Below are positions 7,892-15,574 of a stretch of 64,000 bases of DNA, piece after piece (position 1 is the stretch's first letter; every line of letters begins with the position of its first letter). The stretch is from Actinomadura physcomitrii (lineage in GTDB: Bacteria; Actinomycetota; Actinomycetes; Streptosporangiales; Streptosporangiaceae). The position numbers were made by a program, and so were the translations under genes. A model generated the notes under the pieces. That model did not search any database. It saw nothing but the letters and a program-made list of their open reading frames with translations, and was not told where the DNA came from. The stretch is taken from positions 62,001-126,000 of the forward strand of contig NZ_WBMS02000017.1 of the NCBI RefSeq assembly GCF_008923205.2. Direction: 5' to 3'.

Positions 7892-9373
7892 TCAGTGCCA
7901 CCATTCGTTGAGGATGGCGAGGTGGCGGCGCATCCGGTGCCGGGCGAGGCTCTCGTCGCCCGCGAGGATCGCCTCCAGGATTCCCCGGTGGACTTGCTCG
8001 ACGTCCTCCGCCGCCTCGGCGCCCGGCAAGGACGGCGTCTGGGCGCTCGTGTGCCGCGTCCACAACTCGGTGAGGACGCGCAGGAACAGCACCAGGACGG
8101 GGTTGCCCGCCAGCAGCGCCAGTTCCCGATGGAAGGGGTCCTGCGGCGCACCGCGGCCGTCGCTCGGCCAGAGCACCCGCACGGCGTCCCGCAGACGGGC
8201 GGAGACGCCCGGCTCGTCCCGGCGGGCGATGACCGGGCTGAGCGTCCCGAGTTCGATCGCCTCGCGGACCGACAGGAGGTTCGCCACCCCGGCGCGCTGG
8301 TAGTCGAGATACAGCGCCATCGTCTCGATGCTGGCGCGCGGGTCCGGCGCGGTGACCAGCAGCCCGCCGCCGGGCCCCCGGCGCATCCGCGCGACGCCGT
8401 GGTACTCGAGCAGGCGAACGGCTTCGCGGAGCACCGCGCGGCTGACGCCGTAACGGGCGAGCAGCTCCGCCTCCGAGCCGAGCGCCTCCCCGATCGGCCA
8501 GCCGTCGGCGGCGATCTGATGATGGATCCGGGAGGCCACGACCTCGCCGAGCTTGCCGTCCGGTGCCTCGATCAGCTGCGGCGCGATCGGGCCGTCCGGC
8601 TCGCCGCTCCGGTGCGTCCTCAGCCAGTCGGCCGTCGCGGTGAGGTGCTCGACGACCAGCGCCCGGGCCCGTCCGGTGTCACCGGCGATGACGGCCTCGA
8701 CGATCGCCGTGTGGTGGCGCCCGGCGGACTCCTTGCTGCGCACCGCCTCGGCCTTCGGGGTGTGCGTCGCGGTGTGCGCGTAGCGGGTCGTCAGCCGGGT
8801 CAGGATCTCGATGAACGAGCAGAGCGCCGCATTGCCCGACAACTCGCCGAGGGCCAGGTGCAGCACGTCCTGGGACCAGATGCCCGGCTCCTCGCGCCGG
8901 CGCGACTCCTCCTCCAGGAGGCCGCGCAGCCGCCGGACGCCGTCCTCGGTGAGGCGTTCGGCCGCCAGCTCCGCGGCGCGCGGCTCCAGCAGCAGCCGCG
9001 CCCCTATCAGGTCGTCGACACTGGTGCCGACGTAGTCGAGGTAGATGACCATCGCCCGGGTGGCGGGAGCCGCGTCGGGCGCCGTCACGAACAGGCCGCC
9101 GCCGGGGCCGCGGCGCATCCGCGCCACCTGGTGGTGCTCGACCAGGCGCAGGGCCTCGCGCAGGACGGCCCGGCTCACGCCGTACCGGTCCTGCAGGTCC
9201 TGCTCGGAGCCGAGATTGCGGCCGACCGGCCAGCCCGCGGCGATGATCTCGTCCTCGATCCGGCGGGCGACCTGCGCGCCGAGCGTCCCGCCGCGCGCCC
9301 CGGATCCCCGTTCCCGATCGGACGCGGTCCCGGCTTCGCCCACCGGCGAAAGGCCCGCAGCAGGCGTCGGCAT
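7892..9373 (-). CDS. Tandem-fused FadR/GntR regulator with two wHTH-FCD units
   Basis: A 493-residue protein made of two GntR/FCD regulators in series. Unit 1 (about residues 29-255) has the winged helix LGSEQDLQDRYGVSRAVLREALRL. Unit 2 (about 268-493) has LGSEAELLARYGVSRAVLREAVRL, and both share the wing RMRRGPGGGLxVTAPD. Each unit ends in an FCD ligand-binding helical bundle. A normal FadR-type protein is about 230-250 residues and dimerises, so this is a covalent pseudo-dimer by internal duplication. ATG 9373 has a GAGGAG about 10 bases upstream. A role as acyl-CoA or organic-acid responsive repressor of the local catabolic genes is inferred. Confidence 0.9.
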   Translation of the reverse strand: MPTPAAGLSPVGEAGTASDRERGSGARGGTLGAQVARRIEDEIIAAGWPVGRNLGSEQDLQDRYGVSRAVLREALRLVEHHQVARMRRGPGGGLFVTAPDAAPATRAMVIYLDYVGTSVDDLIGARLLLEPRAAELAAERLTEDGVRRLRGLLEEESRRREEPGIWSQDVLHLALGELSGNAALCSFIEILTRLTTRYAHTATHTPKAEAVRSKESAGRHHTAIVEAVIAGDTGRARALVVEHLTATADWLRTHRSGEPDGPIAPQLIEAPDGKLGEVVASRIHHQIAADGWPIGEALGSEAELLARYGVSRAVLREAVRLLEYHGVARMRRGPGGGLLVTAPDPRASIETMALYLDYQRAGVANLLSVREAIELGTLSPVIARRDEPGVSARLRDAVRVLWPSDGRGAPQDPFHRELALLAGNPVLVLFLRVLTELWTRHTSAQTPSLPGAEAAEDVEQVHRGILEAILAGDESLARHRMRRHLAILNEWWH

Positions 9374-9462
9374 GGACCTCGGTGCTCCTCGCAGATCGGT
9401 TTGAGTATCCTCAGTTTAGTCGATCAGGAGGACGGCGCGGAGCGCCGGTCGGCCGCCCGGCG

Positions 9463-10221
9463 TCAGCGCGGAGCGAAGCGCTGGCCGGCGTCCAGCCGGA
9501 GGCACTGCCCGTTCAGCATCTGGTTGTCGACGATCGAGAGCACGAGCTTGGCGTACTCCCCCGGGCGGCCCATCCGCTTGGGGAACGCGGCGTCCTTCGT
9601 CAGCGTCTTGGCGAAGTCGTCGGGGATCTTGGCGGTCGCGCCGGTCGCGAAGAGGCTCGGCGCGATCGCGAGGACGCGGATGCCGAGCGAGCCCAGGTCA
9701 CGGGCCATGGTCAGGCACATCCCGGCGATCCCGGCCTTCGCGGCGGTGTAGGCGACCTGGCCGATCTGCCCCTCGAACGCGGCGATGGACGCCGTGTTGA
9801 CGATCACGCCGCGCTCGTCGTCCTCCGGCTCGTTGCCGCTCATGTGCGCGGCCATGAGCCGGGAGATGTTGAAGGTGGCGATCAGGTTCAGGTCGATGAC
9901 GCCCCGGAAGCTCTCCAGGTCGTGCGGCCCCTCCTTGCCCAGCGTCCGCTTCGCGATCCCGCCGCCCGCCGTGGTGACGCTCACGTGCACACCGCCCAGG
10001 CCGTCGACCGCGGCGGCGATCGCCGTCTCGGCGGCTTCGAAGTCGGTGATGTTGACGGGGTGGAACGGCGCGCCGAGCTGCGCGGCGACCTTCTCGCCCT
10101 CCGATCCGGGACGGTCCAGGATCGCGACCTTCGCGCCGCGTCGCGAGAGGAGCTCGGCCGAGGCCCGCCCCATGCCGGACGCTCCGCCGACCACGATGGC
10201 CTTCTTGCCGCTGATCTCCAT
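9463..10221 (-). CDS. SDR oxidoreductase, 3-hydroxyacyl-CoA dehydrogenase type II-like
   Basis: A 252-residue classical short-chain dehydrogenase. The NAD-binding glycine motif GGASGMGRA lies at residues 12-20, the serine is in NTASIAAF, and the catalytic YTAAK lies near residue 155. The overall pattern (NITDFE, GVIDLNLIATFNISRLMA, GECAKLVL-like tail) resembles HSD17B10/type II 3-hydroxyacyl-CoA dehydrogenases, which oxidise 3-hydroxyacyl-CoA in beta-oxidation. ATG 10221 follows GGAGGAGAAC. An ACTnAGTTAACTnAGT-type operator lies about 65 bases upstream, between this gene and the GntR gene. Confidence 0.9.
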   Translation of the reverse strand: MEISGKKAIVVGGASGMGRASAELLSRRGAKVAILDRPGSEGEKVAAQLGAPFHPVNITDFEAAETAIAAAVDGLGGVHVSVTTAGGGIAKRTLGKEGPHDLESFRGVIDLNLIATFNISRLMAAHMSGNEPEDDERGVIVNTASIAAFEGQIGQVAYTAAKAGIAGMCLTMARDLGSLGIRVLAIAPSLFATGATAKIPDDFAKTLTKDAAFPKRMGRPGEYAKLVLSIVDNQMLNGQCLRLDAGQRFAPR

Positions 10222-10283
10222 GTTCTCCTCCGTCCGCCGGGGGCGTGCACGCGAGCGAGGTGCACGATTCCCTGGAACCTATT

Positions 10284-10299
10284 ACTGAGTTAACTAGGT
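10284..10299. promoter_or_regulatory. Operator, ACTGAGTTAACTAGGT
   Basis: A near-perfect 16-bp palindrome (consensus ACTnAGTTAACTnAGT, one mismatch) upstream of the SDR gene on the minus strand. A perfect version lies at 17931-17946 upstream of the ALDH operon, and the flanking base pairs also match (TAAC on one side). Shared regulation of the two units is inferred. Confidence 0.65.
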
Positions 10300-11054
10300 T
10301 AGTCTAGTATGTCGATGATCTGCCGGCGACCGGCCCCCGGGTCCTCGAACAGGTGCTCCTGCGCCCGGCGCATGTGCGCCGCCCAGTGCCGCTCGGCTCC
10401 GGCGCCGTCCCGGCGCCGGACCAGTTCGACGAGGCGCTTATAGGAGCGCAGCGCCAGCCGGTTGCCCTCCTGTAGCGCCGCGCCCTGACGCGGCGTCTCG
10501 TCATAGGCGGCGGCGATCTGCCGCGACATGATCTCGCCGAGCAGCGTCACCATGGTCGACAGCGTGCGGTTGCCCGACAGCTCCACGATCCGCTTATGGA
10601 ACCGGACGGTGGCGGCCCCGAACGGCCCGCCGACCGCGGCCTCGACCTTCTCCAGCTCCGCGGCCAGAGCGTCGTGGCCGGCATCGGACCCCTCCTCGGC
10701 CAGCAGCCGGGCCGCGGGCGGCTCGATCACCATCCGCGCCGCGTAGACGTCCTCGACCGTCGTCTCCTGCAACGCTAGAAGCAGACTGAAGATCGGCGCC
10801 GCCGCCTCGGGTCCGGGTACGCTGACCCGCGCCCCGCCGGGCGGCCCGCGCCGGACCCGCACCAGCGAGTCCGCCTCCAGCAGCCGGAACGCCTCGCGCA
10901 GCGTCGGCCGTGACACCCCGAACCGCTCGATCAGCTCCGGCTCGGTCGGCAGCCAGTCGCCGTCCCGCAGTTCGCCGCGCACGATCTGCTTGCGGATCCG
11001 ATCGGCGACCAGATCCGCCATCTTCTTCGGACGCAGCTCGGGTCCGCGCCGCAT
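10299..11054 (-). CDS. FadR/GntR family regulator (FCD domain)
   Basis: A 251-residue regulator. The winged helix-turn-helix covers about residues 10-78 (LPTEPELIERFGVSRPTLREAFRLLEADSLV), with the FCD ligand domain after it. ATG 11054 overlaps the last base of the upstream enoyl-CoA hydratase stop (TGATG), so the two are translationally coupled. It is a single-unit relative of the fused double regulator at 7.9-9.4 kb. It probably senses an acyl-CoA intermediate and controls its own operon; its operator is not proven. Confidence 0.88.
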   Translation of the reverse strand: MRRGPELRPKKMADLVADRIRKQIVRGELRDGDWLPTEPELIERFGVSRPTLREAFRLLEADSLVRVRRGPPGGARVSVPGPEAAAPIFSLLLALQETTVEDVYAARMVIEPPAARLLAEEGSDAGHDALAAELEKVEAAVGGPFGAATVRFHKRIVELSGNRTLSTMVTLLGEIMSRQIAAAYDETPRQGAALQEGNRLALRSYKRLVELVRRRDGAGAERHWAAHMRRAQEHLFEDPGAGRRQIIDILD

Positions 11055-11827
11055 CAGCGCAGCGCCCACTCGCGGGTCGGCACGGCCGACCGCTCGACCT
11101 CCGCCTGCCCGATCGGGTTGCCGATCTGGGTGTAGGACAGCCCGGTCCGCAGCGCCTGCGTGCGCGTGGAGTCCAGCGACTCCCACACGGCCCGGACGGT
11201 CCCCTGTACGGCCGCCGGGGGCTTGGCGGCGATGAGCCGCGCGAGCTCGGCGCCCCGGTCCCACAGCTCCTCGCGCGGCAGCACCTCACTCACGAGGCCG
11301 ATCTCCAGCGCCCGCTTCGCGGACATGCGCTCGTCCAATCCGAGCAGCGCGATGCGCATGACCTCGCCCATCGGAATGCGCCGGGCCAGCCCGATCGGCT
11401 CCAGCGCCGCCGTCAGCCCGTAGCTGACGTGCGGATCGAAGAACGTGGCGTCGTCCGAGCAGATCACGATGTCGGACTCGTTGATCCAGTAGAACGCGCC
11501 GCCCGCCGCCATCCCGTGCACGCAGCACACCACGGGCTTCCAGACGTAGTTGAGCTTCGGCGACAGCTGGGCGCCCGGGTCCTCCTGCGTCCAGACGTTC
11601 TCCGGCCGGTGGATGCCCTGCTTGACGTCGACGCCGGTGCAAAAGGCCCGGTCTCCCGCCGCGCGCAGGACCACGACGTGCACGTCGTCGTCCTCCCGGA
11701 CCATCTTCCAGAGCTCGGTGAACTCGTCGCACATGGCCTGGTTGAAGCTGTTCATCGCCTCCGGCCGGTTCAACGTGACCGTCGCGACGTGCTCGGCGAC
11801 CTCGTAGGTCACGGTCGTGAAGCCCAT
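11054..11827 (-). CDS. Enoyl-CoA hydratase/isomerase family protein
   Basis: A 257-residue crotonase-fold enzyme. The core VTLNRPEAMNSFNQAM lies near residue 20, DRAFCTGVDVKQG forms the first oxyanion-hole segment near 65, and CCVHGMAAGGAFYW the second near 110. It likely hydrates or isomerises an enoyl-CoA. ATG 11827 is chosen because CGGCCCTCCAG supplies a GGAGGGCC-type ribosome binding site on the minus strand and homology starts here. Its upstream region holds a long imperfect palindrome (11837-11866). It heads the unit hydratase-GntR-SDR. Confidence 0.9.
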   Translation of the reverse strand: MGFTTVTYEVAEHVATVTLNRPEAMNSFNQAMCDEFTELWKMVREDDDVHVVVLRAAGDRAFCTGVDVKQGIHRPENVWTQEDPGAQLSPKLNYVWKPVVCCVHGMAAGGAFYWINESDIVICSDDATFFDPHVSYGLTAALEPIGLARRIPMGEVMRIALLGLDERMSAKRALEIGLVSEVLPREELWDRGAELARLIAAKPPAAVQGTVRAVWESLDSTRTQALRTGLSYTQIGNPIGQAEVERSAVPTREWALR

Positions 11828-11836
11828 CGGCCCTCC

Positions 11837-11866
11837 AGATCTGAAGAATCTATATTCATTAGATCT
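11837..11866. promoter_or_regulatory. 30-bp imperfect palindromic operator containing AAGAATCTATATTC
   Basis: Arms of 13 bases (AGATCTGAAGAAT and ATTCATTAGATCT) match at 11 positions around a CTAT centre. The core AAGAATCTATATTC is identical to the site at 7038-7051 upstream of the CaiB gene. It lies 10-39 bases upstream of the hydratase start codon, where it would block initiation. Confidence 0.6.
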
Positions 11867-11934
11867 ATAGCGCCTCACGGGCCGGAACGGAAGCCGCCGC
11901 CGGCGTCGGCCGCCAGCTCGGACCGATCGGAATA

Positions 11935-11969
11935 TTGACAAGAGATAGCCATAACGACAATCTGTTGTC
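11935..11969 (+). promoter_or_regulatory. MarR gene promoter with operator abutting the start codon
   Basis: TTGACA (11935-11940) is followed after 17 bases by a weak -10 CAATCT (11958-11963). The inverted repeat GACAA-TCTG-TTGTC (11956-11969) ends directly against ATG 11970. There is no Shine-Dalgarno sequence, so a leaderless transcript is likely and the repeat probably serves as the MarR autoregulatory operator. Confidence 0.55.
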
Positions 11970-12425
11970 ATGTTCCCGGACGACGACCACCCGCTCGCCG
12001 AACTCGCCGACGAAGTGCTCCGCTGCCACGGCAGGCTGCTCACGGCGACCGCGAACCTCGGCACGGAGGACGGGCTGACCGGCGCCCAGTTGCTCGTGCT
12101 CACCACCGTCGTCCGGGCGGACCGGGCCCCGACCGTTCCCCAGATAGGCCGCAGCCTCGGCCATTCGCGGCAAGCCGTGCAGCGGCTGGCCGACGCGCTC
12201 GTGGAGCGCGGGCTGATCGAGGCCGTGGACAACCCCGATCACAAGCGCGCACGGCGGCTCGTCCCGACCGCCGCGGGGAGGCGCGCCTACGACCGCAGCA
12301 ATGCGCGCGGCCGCGACTGGGCCTCGCGCGTCACCGAAGACATGAGCCCGGCCGAACTGACCGCGGCCGCCGAGACCCTCAGGCGGCTGCGCCGGCGGCT
12401 GGAGGCCGACGACCACCCCCGATGA
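11970..12425 (+). CDS. MarR family transcriptional regulator
   Basis: A 151-residue winged-helix regulator. The recognition region VPQIGRSLGHSRQAVQRLADALVERGLIE lies near residues 55-85 and the wing DNPDHKRARRLVPT near 90-103. It starts at ATG 11970 directly after a GACAA/TTGTC inverted repeat, suggesting autoregulation. It is 15 bases upstream of the acyl-CoA dehydrogenase gene and probably the dedicated regulator of the ACAD-SDR-kinase-hydratase operon, released by a small acid or CoA ester. Confidence 0.9.
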   Translation: MFPDDDHPLAELADEVLRCHGRLLTATANLGTEDGLTGAQLLVLTTVVRADRAPTVPQIGRSLGHSRQAVQRLADALVERGLIEAVDNPDHKRARRLVPTAAGRRAYDRSNARGRDWASRVTEDMSPAELTAAAETLRRLRRRLEADDHPR

Positions 12426-12440
12426 CCTCGAGGAGGTCCC

Positions 12441-13757
12441 GTGTGGGACTTCAGTACTGATCCCGATTTCCAGGCCAAGTTGGACTGGATGGAGGCCTTC
12501 GTCCGCGAGGAGGTCGAGCCGCTCGATCTGCTGTTCCCGAGCGGCGGTGCCCCCTACGACGTCGGCGACGCGGCCGCGCGCGCGATCCTGCGTCCCTTGC
12601 AGGCACAGGTCAAGGAGCAGGGGCTGTGGGCCTGCCACCTCGGCCCCGAACTGGGCGGCCAAGGGTACGGGCAGCTCAAGCTGGCGCTGATGAACGAGAT
12701 CCTCGGACGGTCCTACTGGGCGCCGACCGTCTTCGGCACCGCCGCGCCCGACACGGGGAACGCGGAGATCCTGGCCATGTTCGGCACCGACGAGCAGAAG
12801 GCCCGCTACCTGCGCCCGCTGCTCGACGGGGAGATCGTGTCGGCGTTCTCGATGACCGAGCCGCAGGCGGGCGCGGACCCCAAGGAGTTCACCTGCCGGG
12901 CGTACCGGGACGGCGACGGCTGGGTCATCGACGGAGAGAAGTGGTTCACCTCGAACGCCCGCTACGCCGAGTTCCTCATCGTCATGGCCGTCACCGACCC
13001 GGACGCGCCGCCGCACGAGCGGATGTCGATGTTCGTCGTGCCCGCGGACACCCCCGGCATCGAGATCGAGCGCAACGTCGCGACGATGGCCGAGCGCGAC
13101 GACCTCGACGAGGGCATCCACGCGTACATCCGCTACGACCGGGTCCGCGTGCCGGACGACGCGCTGCTCGGTGGTCCGGGGGAGGGGTTCCGCGTCGCTC
13201 AGGCACGGCTGGGCGGCGGCCGCGTGCACCACGCGATGCGGACGGTCGGCCAGTGCCGGCGCGCGTTCGACATGATGTGCGAGCGGGCGCTGTCCCGGCG
13301 GACGCAGGGTGAGCGTCTCGCCGATAAGCAGGCCGTTCAGGCGTTCATCGCCGATTCGTGGATCGAGTTGCAGCAGTACCGGCTGCTCGTCCTCAACACA
13401 GCCTGGACCATCGACACCCAGCCGCACGGCGCCGCACGGACACAGATAGCGATGTGCAAGGTCGCGATGGCGAAGGTCTACCACGACATCGTCCAGCGGG
13501 CGCTCCATCTCCACGGCTCGCTTGGGACCACGCACGAAACGCCGCTGGCGGGCATGTGGATGAGCGTCCCGGCCCTCGCGCTCGCCGACGGCCCGACCGA
13601 GGTGCACCGGACCACGATCGCCAAGCAGCTGCTGCGGCGGTACCAGCCCGCGGAGGGTCTGTTCCCGACGGAGCACATCCCGCCCAGGCTCGCAGAGGCG
13701 CGCGAGCGCTACGCCTCGATCCTGGAGGAGCACGGCGCGAAGGAGCATGTGCGATGA
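12441..13757 (+). CDS. Acyl-CoA dehydrogenase family protein
   Basis: A 438-residue FAD flavoprotein of the ACAD fold. GTG 12441 has AGGAGG at 12431-12436. Family signatures are FSMTEPQAGADPKEF (FAD/substrate loop) near 130-145, WVIDGEKWFTSNA near 160, and LHGSLGTTHETPLAGMW near 360. It would oxidise an acyl-CoA to the enoyl-CoA; in the ACAD10/11 and LvaC subgroup, the fold instead removes a 4-phospho group. The APH-like kinase two genes downstream makes the latter possible. Its stop overlaps the next gene (ATGA). Confidence 0.92.
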   Translation: MWDFSTDPDFQAKLDWMEAFVREEVEPLDLLFPSGGAPYDVGDAAARAILRPLQAQVKEQGLWACHLGPELGGQGYGQLKLALMNEILGRSYWAPTVFGTAAPDTGNAEILAMFGTDEQKARYLRPLLDGEIVSAFSMTEPQAGADPKEFTCRAYRDGDGWVIDGEKWFTSNARYAEFLIVMAVTDPDAPPHERMSMFVVPADTPGIEIERNVATMAERDDLDEGIHAYIRYDRVRVPDDALLGGPGEGFRVAQARLGGGRVHHAMRTVGQCRRAFDMMCERALSRRTQGERLADKQAVQAFIADSWIELQQYRLLVLNTAWTIDTQPHGAARTQIAMCKVAMAKVYHDIVQRALHLHGSLGTTHETPLAGMWMSVPALALADGPTEVHRTTIAKQLLRRYQPAEGLFPTEHIPPRLAEARERYASILEEHGAKEHVR

Positions 13758-14497
13758 GTGATCTCTTCGACCTCGGGGGGAAGATCGCGCTGATCACGGG
13801 GGGCAGCCGCGGACTCGGCCGAGAGATGGCCCTGGCGTTCGCCGGTGCCGGCGCCGACGTCGTCGTCACCAGCAGGAAAGCGGACGCCTGCCGGGCGGTG
13901 GCCACCGAGATCGAGTCACTCGGACGCCGCGCGCTGCCGCATGCCTGCCATGTCGGCAGGTGGGACGAGATCGACTCCTTGGTCGAGGCGGCCTATGCTG
14001 CGTTCGGACGCGTCGACATCCTGGTCAACAACGCGGGCATGTCCCCGCTGGCGCCCTCGTCGGCGGAGACCAGCGAGGACTTGTTCGACAAGGTCCTGGC
14101 CGTCAACTTCAAAGGCCCGTTCCGGCTCGGAGCCCTGGTCGGCCGGCGCATGGCCGACGGCGATGGCGGCTCGATCATCAACGTCTCCTCCTCGGGTGCG
14201 CTGATGCCGCGACCACGCTTCGGTCCCTATGCCGGCGCCAAGGCGGCCCTGAACGCACTCACCCAGGTGCTCGCTCTGGAGTACGGGCCGTCGGTCCGGG
14301 TGAACACGATCTCGGCGGGCCCCTTCCTCACGGACATCTCCAAGGCCTGGCCGGCGGAGGCCCGCGAGCGCGCCCACAGCGCGGCGGGCCGTCCCGGCCG
14401 GCCGGAAGAGATCGTGACCAGTGCCCTCTACCTGGCCAGCCCCGCGTCGAGCTTCACCACGGGAGCGCTGCTGCGCGTCGACGGGGGTCTTTACTGA
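13754..14497 (+). CDS. SDR family oxidoreductase
   Basis: A 247-residue classical SDR. TGGSRGLGR lies at residues 14-22, NNAGMSPLAP near 90, and serine of INVSSSGAL with YAGAK near 155-160 form the catalytic set. ATG 13754 overlaps the ACAD stop. It is the second gene of the MarR-controlled operon and is coupled to the kinase gene after it by TGATG. By position it could interconvert a keto and hydroxy acyl-CoA (LvaD-like role) or act as a 3-hydroxyacyl-CoA dehydrogenase. Confidence 0.9.
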   Translation: MSDLFDLGGKIALITGGSRGLGREMALAFAGAGADVVVTSRKADACRAVATEIESLGRRALPHACHVGRWDEIDSLVEAAYAAFGRVDILVNNAGMSPLAPSSAETSEDLFDKVLAVNFKGPFRLGALVGRRMADGDGGSIINVSSSGALMPRPRFGPYAGAKAALNALTQVLALEYGPSVRVNTISAGPFLTDISKAWPAEARERAHSAAGRPGRPEEIVTSALYLASPASSFTTGALLRVDGGLY

Positions 14498-15510
14498 TGA
14501 CGGACGAACTGGAGCTGTCACTACGAGAACGCGCGACCAAGGCGGTGCAGACGTGGGCGCCTGGTGCCGAGGTCACCGACGTCGCACCGTTAACCGGCGG
14601 CGCGTCCAGTCTCACTTTCGTGGCACGTCTCCGATCGGAGGGCCGGCAGGAGGAGCGAGTGGTCCTCAAGGTCGCACCGCCGGGGCTTCCGCCTGTGCGC
14701 AACCGCGATGTGCTGCGGCAGGCGCGGGTCATGCGAGCCTTGCATGGACGACCCGGTGTCCGAGTCCCTCCGGTGCTGTTCGAAGACGCGGGTGATCCAC
14801 CGGCCACGTCCCCTTTCGTTGCCATGGGGCTTGTACCAGGGGAGTGCGCCGAGCCGGTGCTGGAAGAAGCACGGGACCCGGCCGGCTTCGCCGATGTGCG
14901 GTCCAGCGCGCTCGACGCCGCAGCGGTGCTCGCCGCGGTTCACTCGGTCCCTCCGGCGGAGGCGGGGCTGGCCGCCGAACCGGTCACGACGCTCGCGGAC
15001 GAGATCGACCGTTGGACGCGCGCCTTCGCGACGGTTCCGCCCGATCTGCAACACGAGTACGAACGGTGTGCCCGCGCACTCCACGCGACGATCCCCGATT
15101 CTCTCGATCCCGTCATCAACCACGGCGACTACCGGCTCGGGAACACGCTGTGCCGCCGTGGCCGGGTCGAAGCGGTGATCGACTGGGAGATCTGGTCGGT
15201 CGGCGACCCGCGCGTGGATCTCGCGTGGTTCACCTTCTTCACCGACGAGGCCAAGCACCCGGCGGCGCCGTCCCATGAGCCGAGCGGCATGCCGCGCGGC
15301 GGGGAACTCCTCGCCGCCTACATCGCGGCAGGTGGCCGGCGGATGCCAGACCTCACCTGGTTCGAGGCACTCACCTGTTACAAGGAAGCAGGAGCGACGG
15401 CACTGCTGATCAAGCGCGGACGGCGTGCAGGAGAGCTCGCTCCGGCGATCGCCCGGATGGTGCCGGCGCTTCCCGGGTTGCTCGCCAAAGCCGAGGCACT
15501 TCTCGAGTGA
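14497..15510 (+). CDS. APH-like phosphotransferase family protein, putative hydroxyacyl-CoA kinase
   Basis: A 337-residue protein kinase-like fold enzyme. The N-lobe glycine-rich LTGGASSLTFVA lies near residue 29 and the lysine in VVLKVAPP near 58. The Brenner motif INHGDYRLGNTL near 207-218 and the metal-binding DWE in VIDWEIW near 229 are all intact. Despite the aminoglycoside-kinase resemblance, linkage to ACAD and SDR genes fits the ACAD10/11 and LvaA group, which phosphorylates 4-hydroxyacyl-CoA. ATG 14497 overlaps the preceding stop by one base. Drug resistance is unlikely. Confidence 0.85.
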   Translation: MTDELELSLRERATKAVQTWAPGAEVTDVAPLTGGASSLTFVARLRSEGRQEERVVLKVAPPGLPPVRNRDVLRQARVMRALHGRPGVRVPPVLFEDAGDPPATSPFVAMGLVPGECAEPVLEEARDPAGFADVRSSALDAAAVLAAVHSVPPAEAGLAAEPVTTLADEIDRWTRAFATVPPDLQHEYERCARALHATIPDSLDPVINHGDYRLGNTLCRRGRVEAVIDWEIWSVGDPRVDLAWFTFFTDEAKHPAAPSHEPSGMPRGGELLAAYIAAGGRRMPDLTWFEALTCYKEAGATALLIKRGRRAGELAPAIARMVPALPGLLAKAEALLE

Positions 15511-15542
15511 GGGGCCGGGATGGACGAGCCATGCTTATTCAT

Positions 15543-15548
15543 TATACT
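15543..15548 (+). promoter_or_regulatory. Predicted -10 element for the enoyl-CoA hydratase pair
   Basis: TATACT at 15543-15548, with TGGACG (15521-15526) 16 bases upstream as a weak -35, 27 bases upstream of the hydratase start. The surrounding AT-rich TTATTCATTATACTGATCA resembles the ATTCATTA part of the 11.84-kb operator. Confidence 0.4.
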
Positions 15549-15574
15549 GATCATTGCCAACTACGGGAGAGAAC

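Noticed and set aside
14497..15510. Aminoglycoside resistance by the APH-like protein
   Set aside because: Linkage to ACAD, SDR and hydratase genes points to a metabolic kinase, not drug modification.
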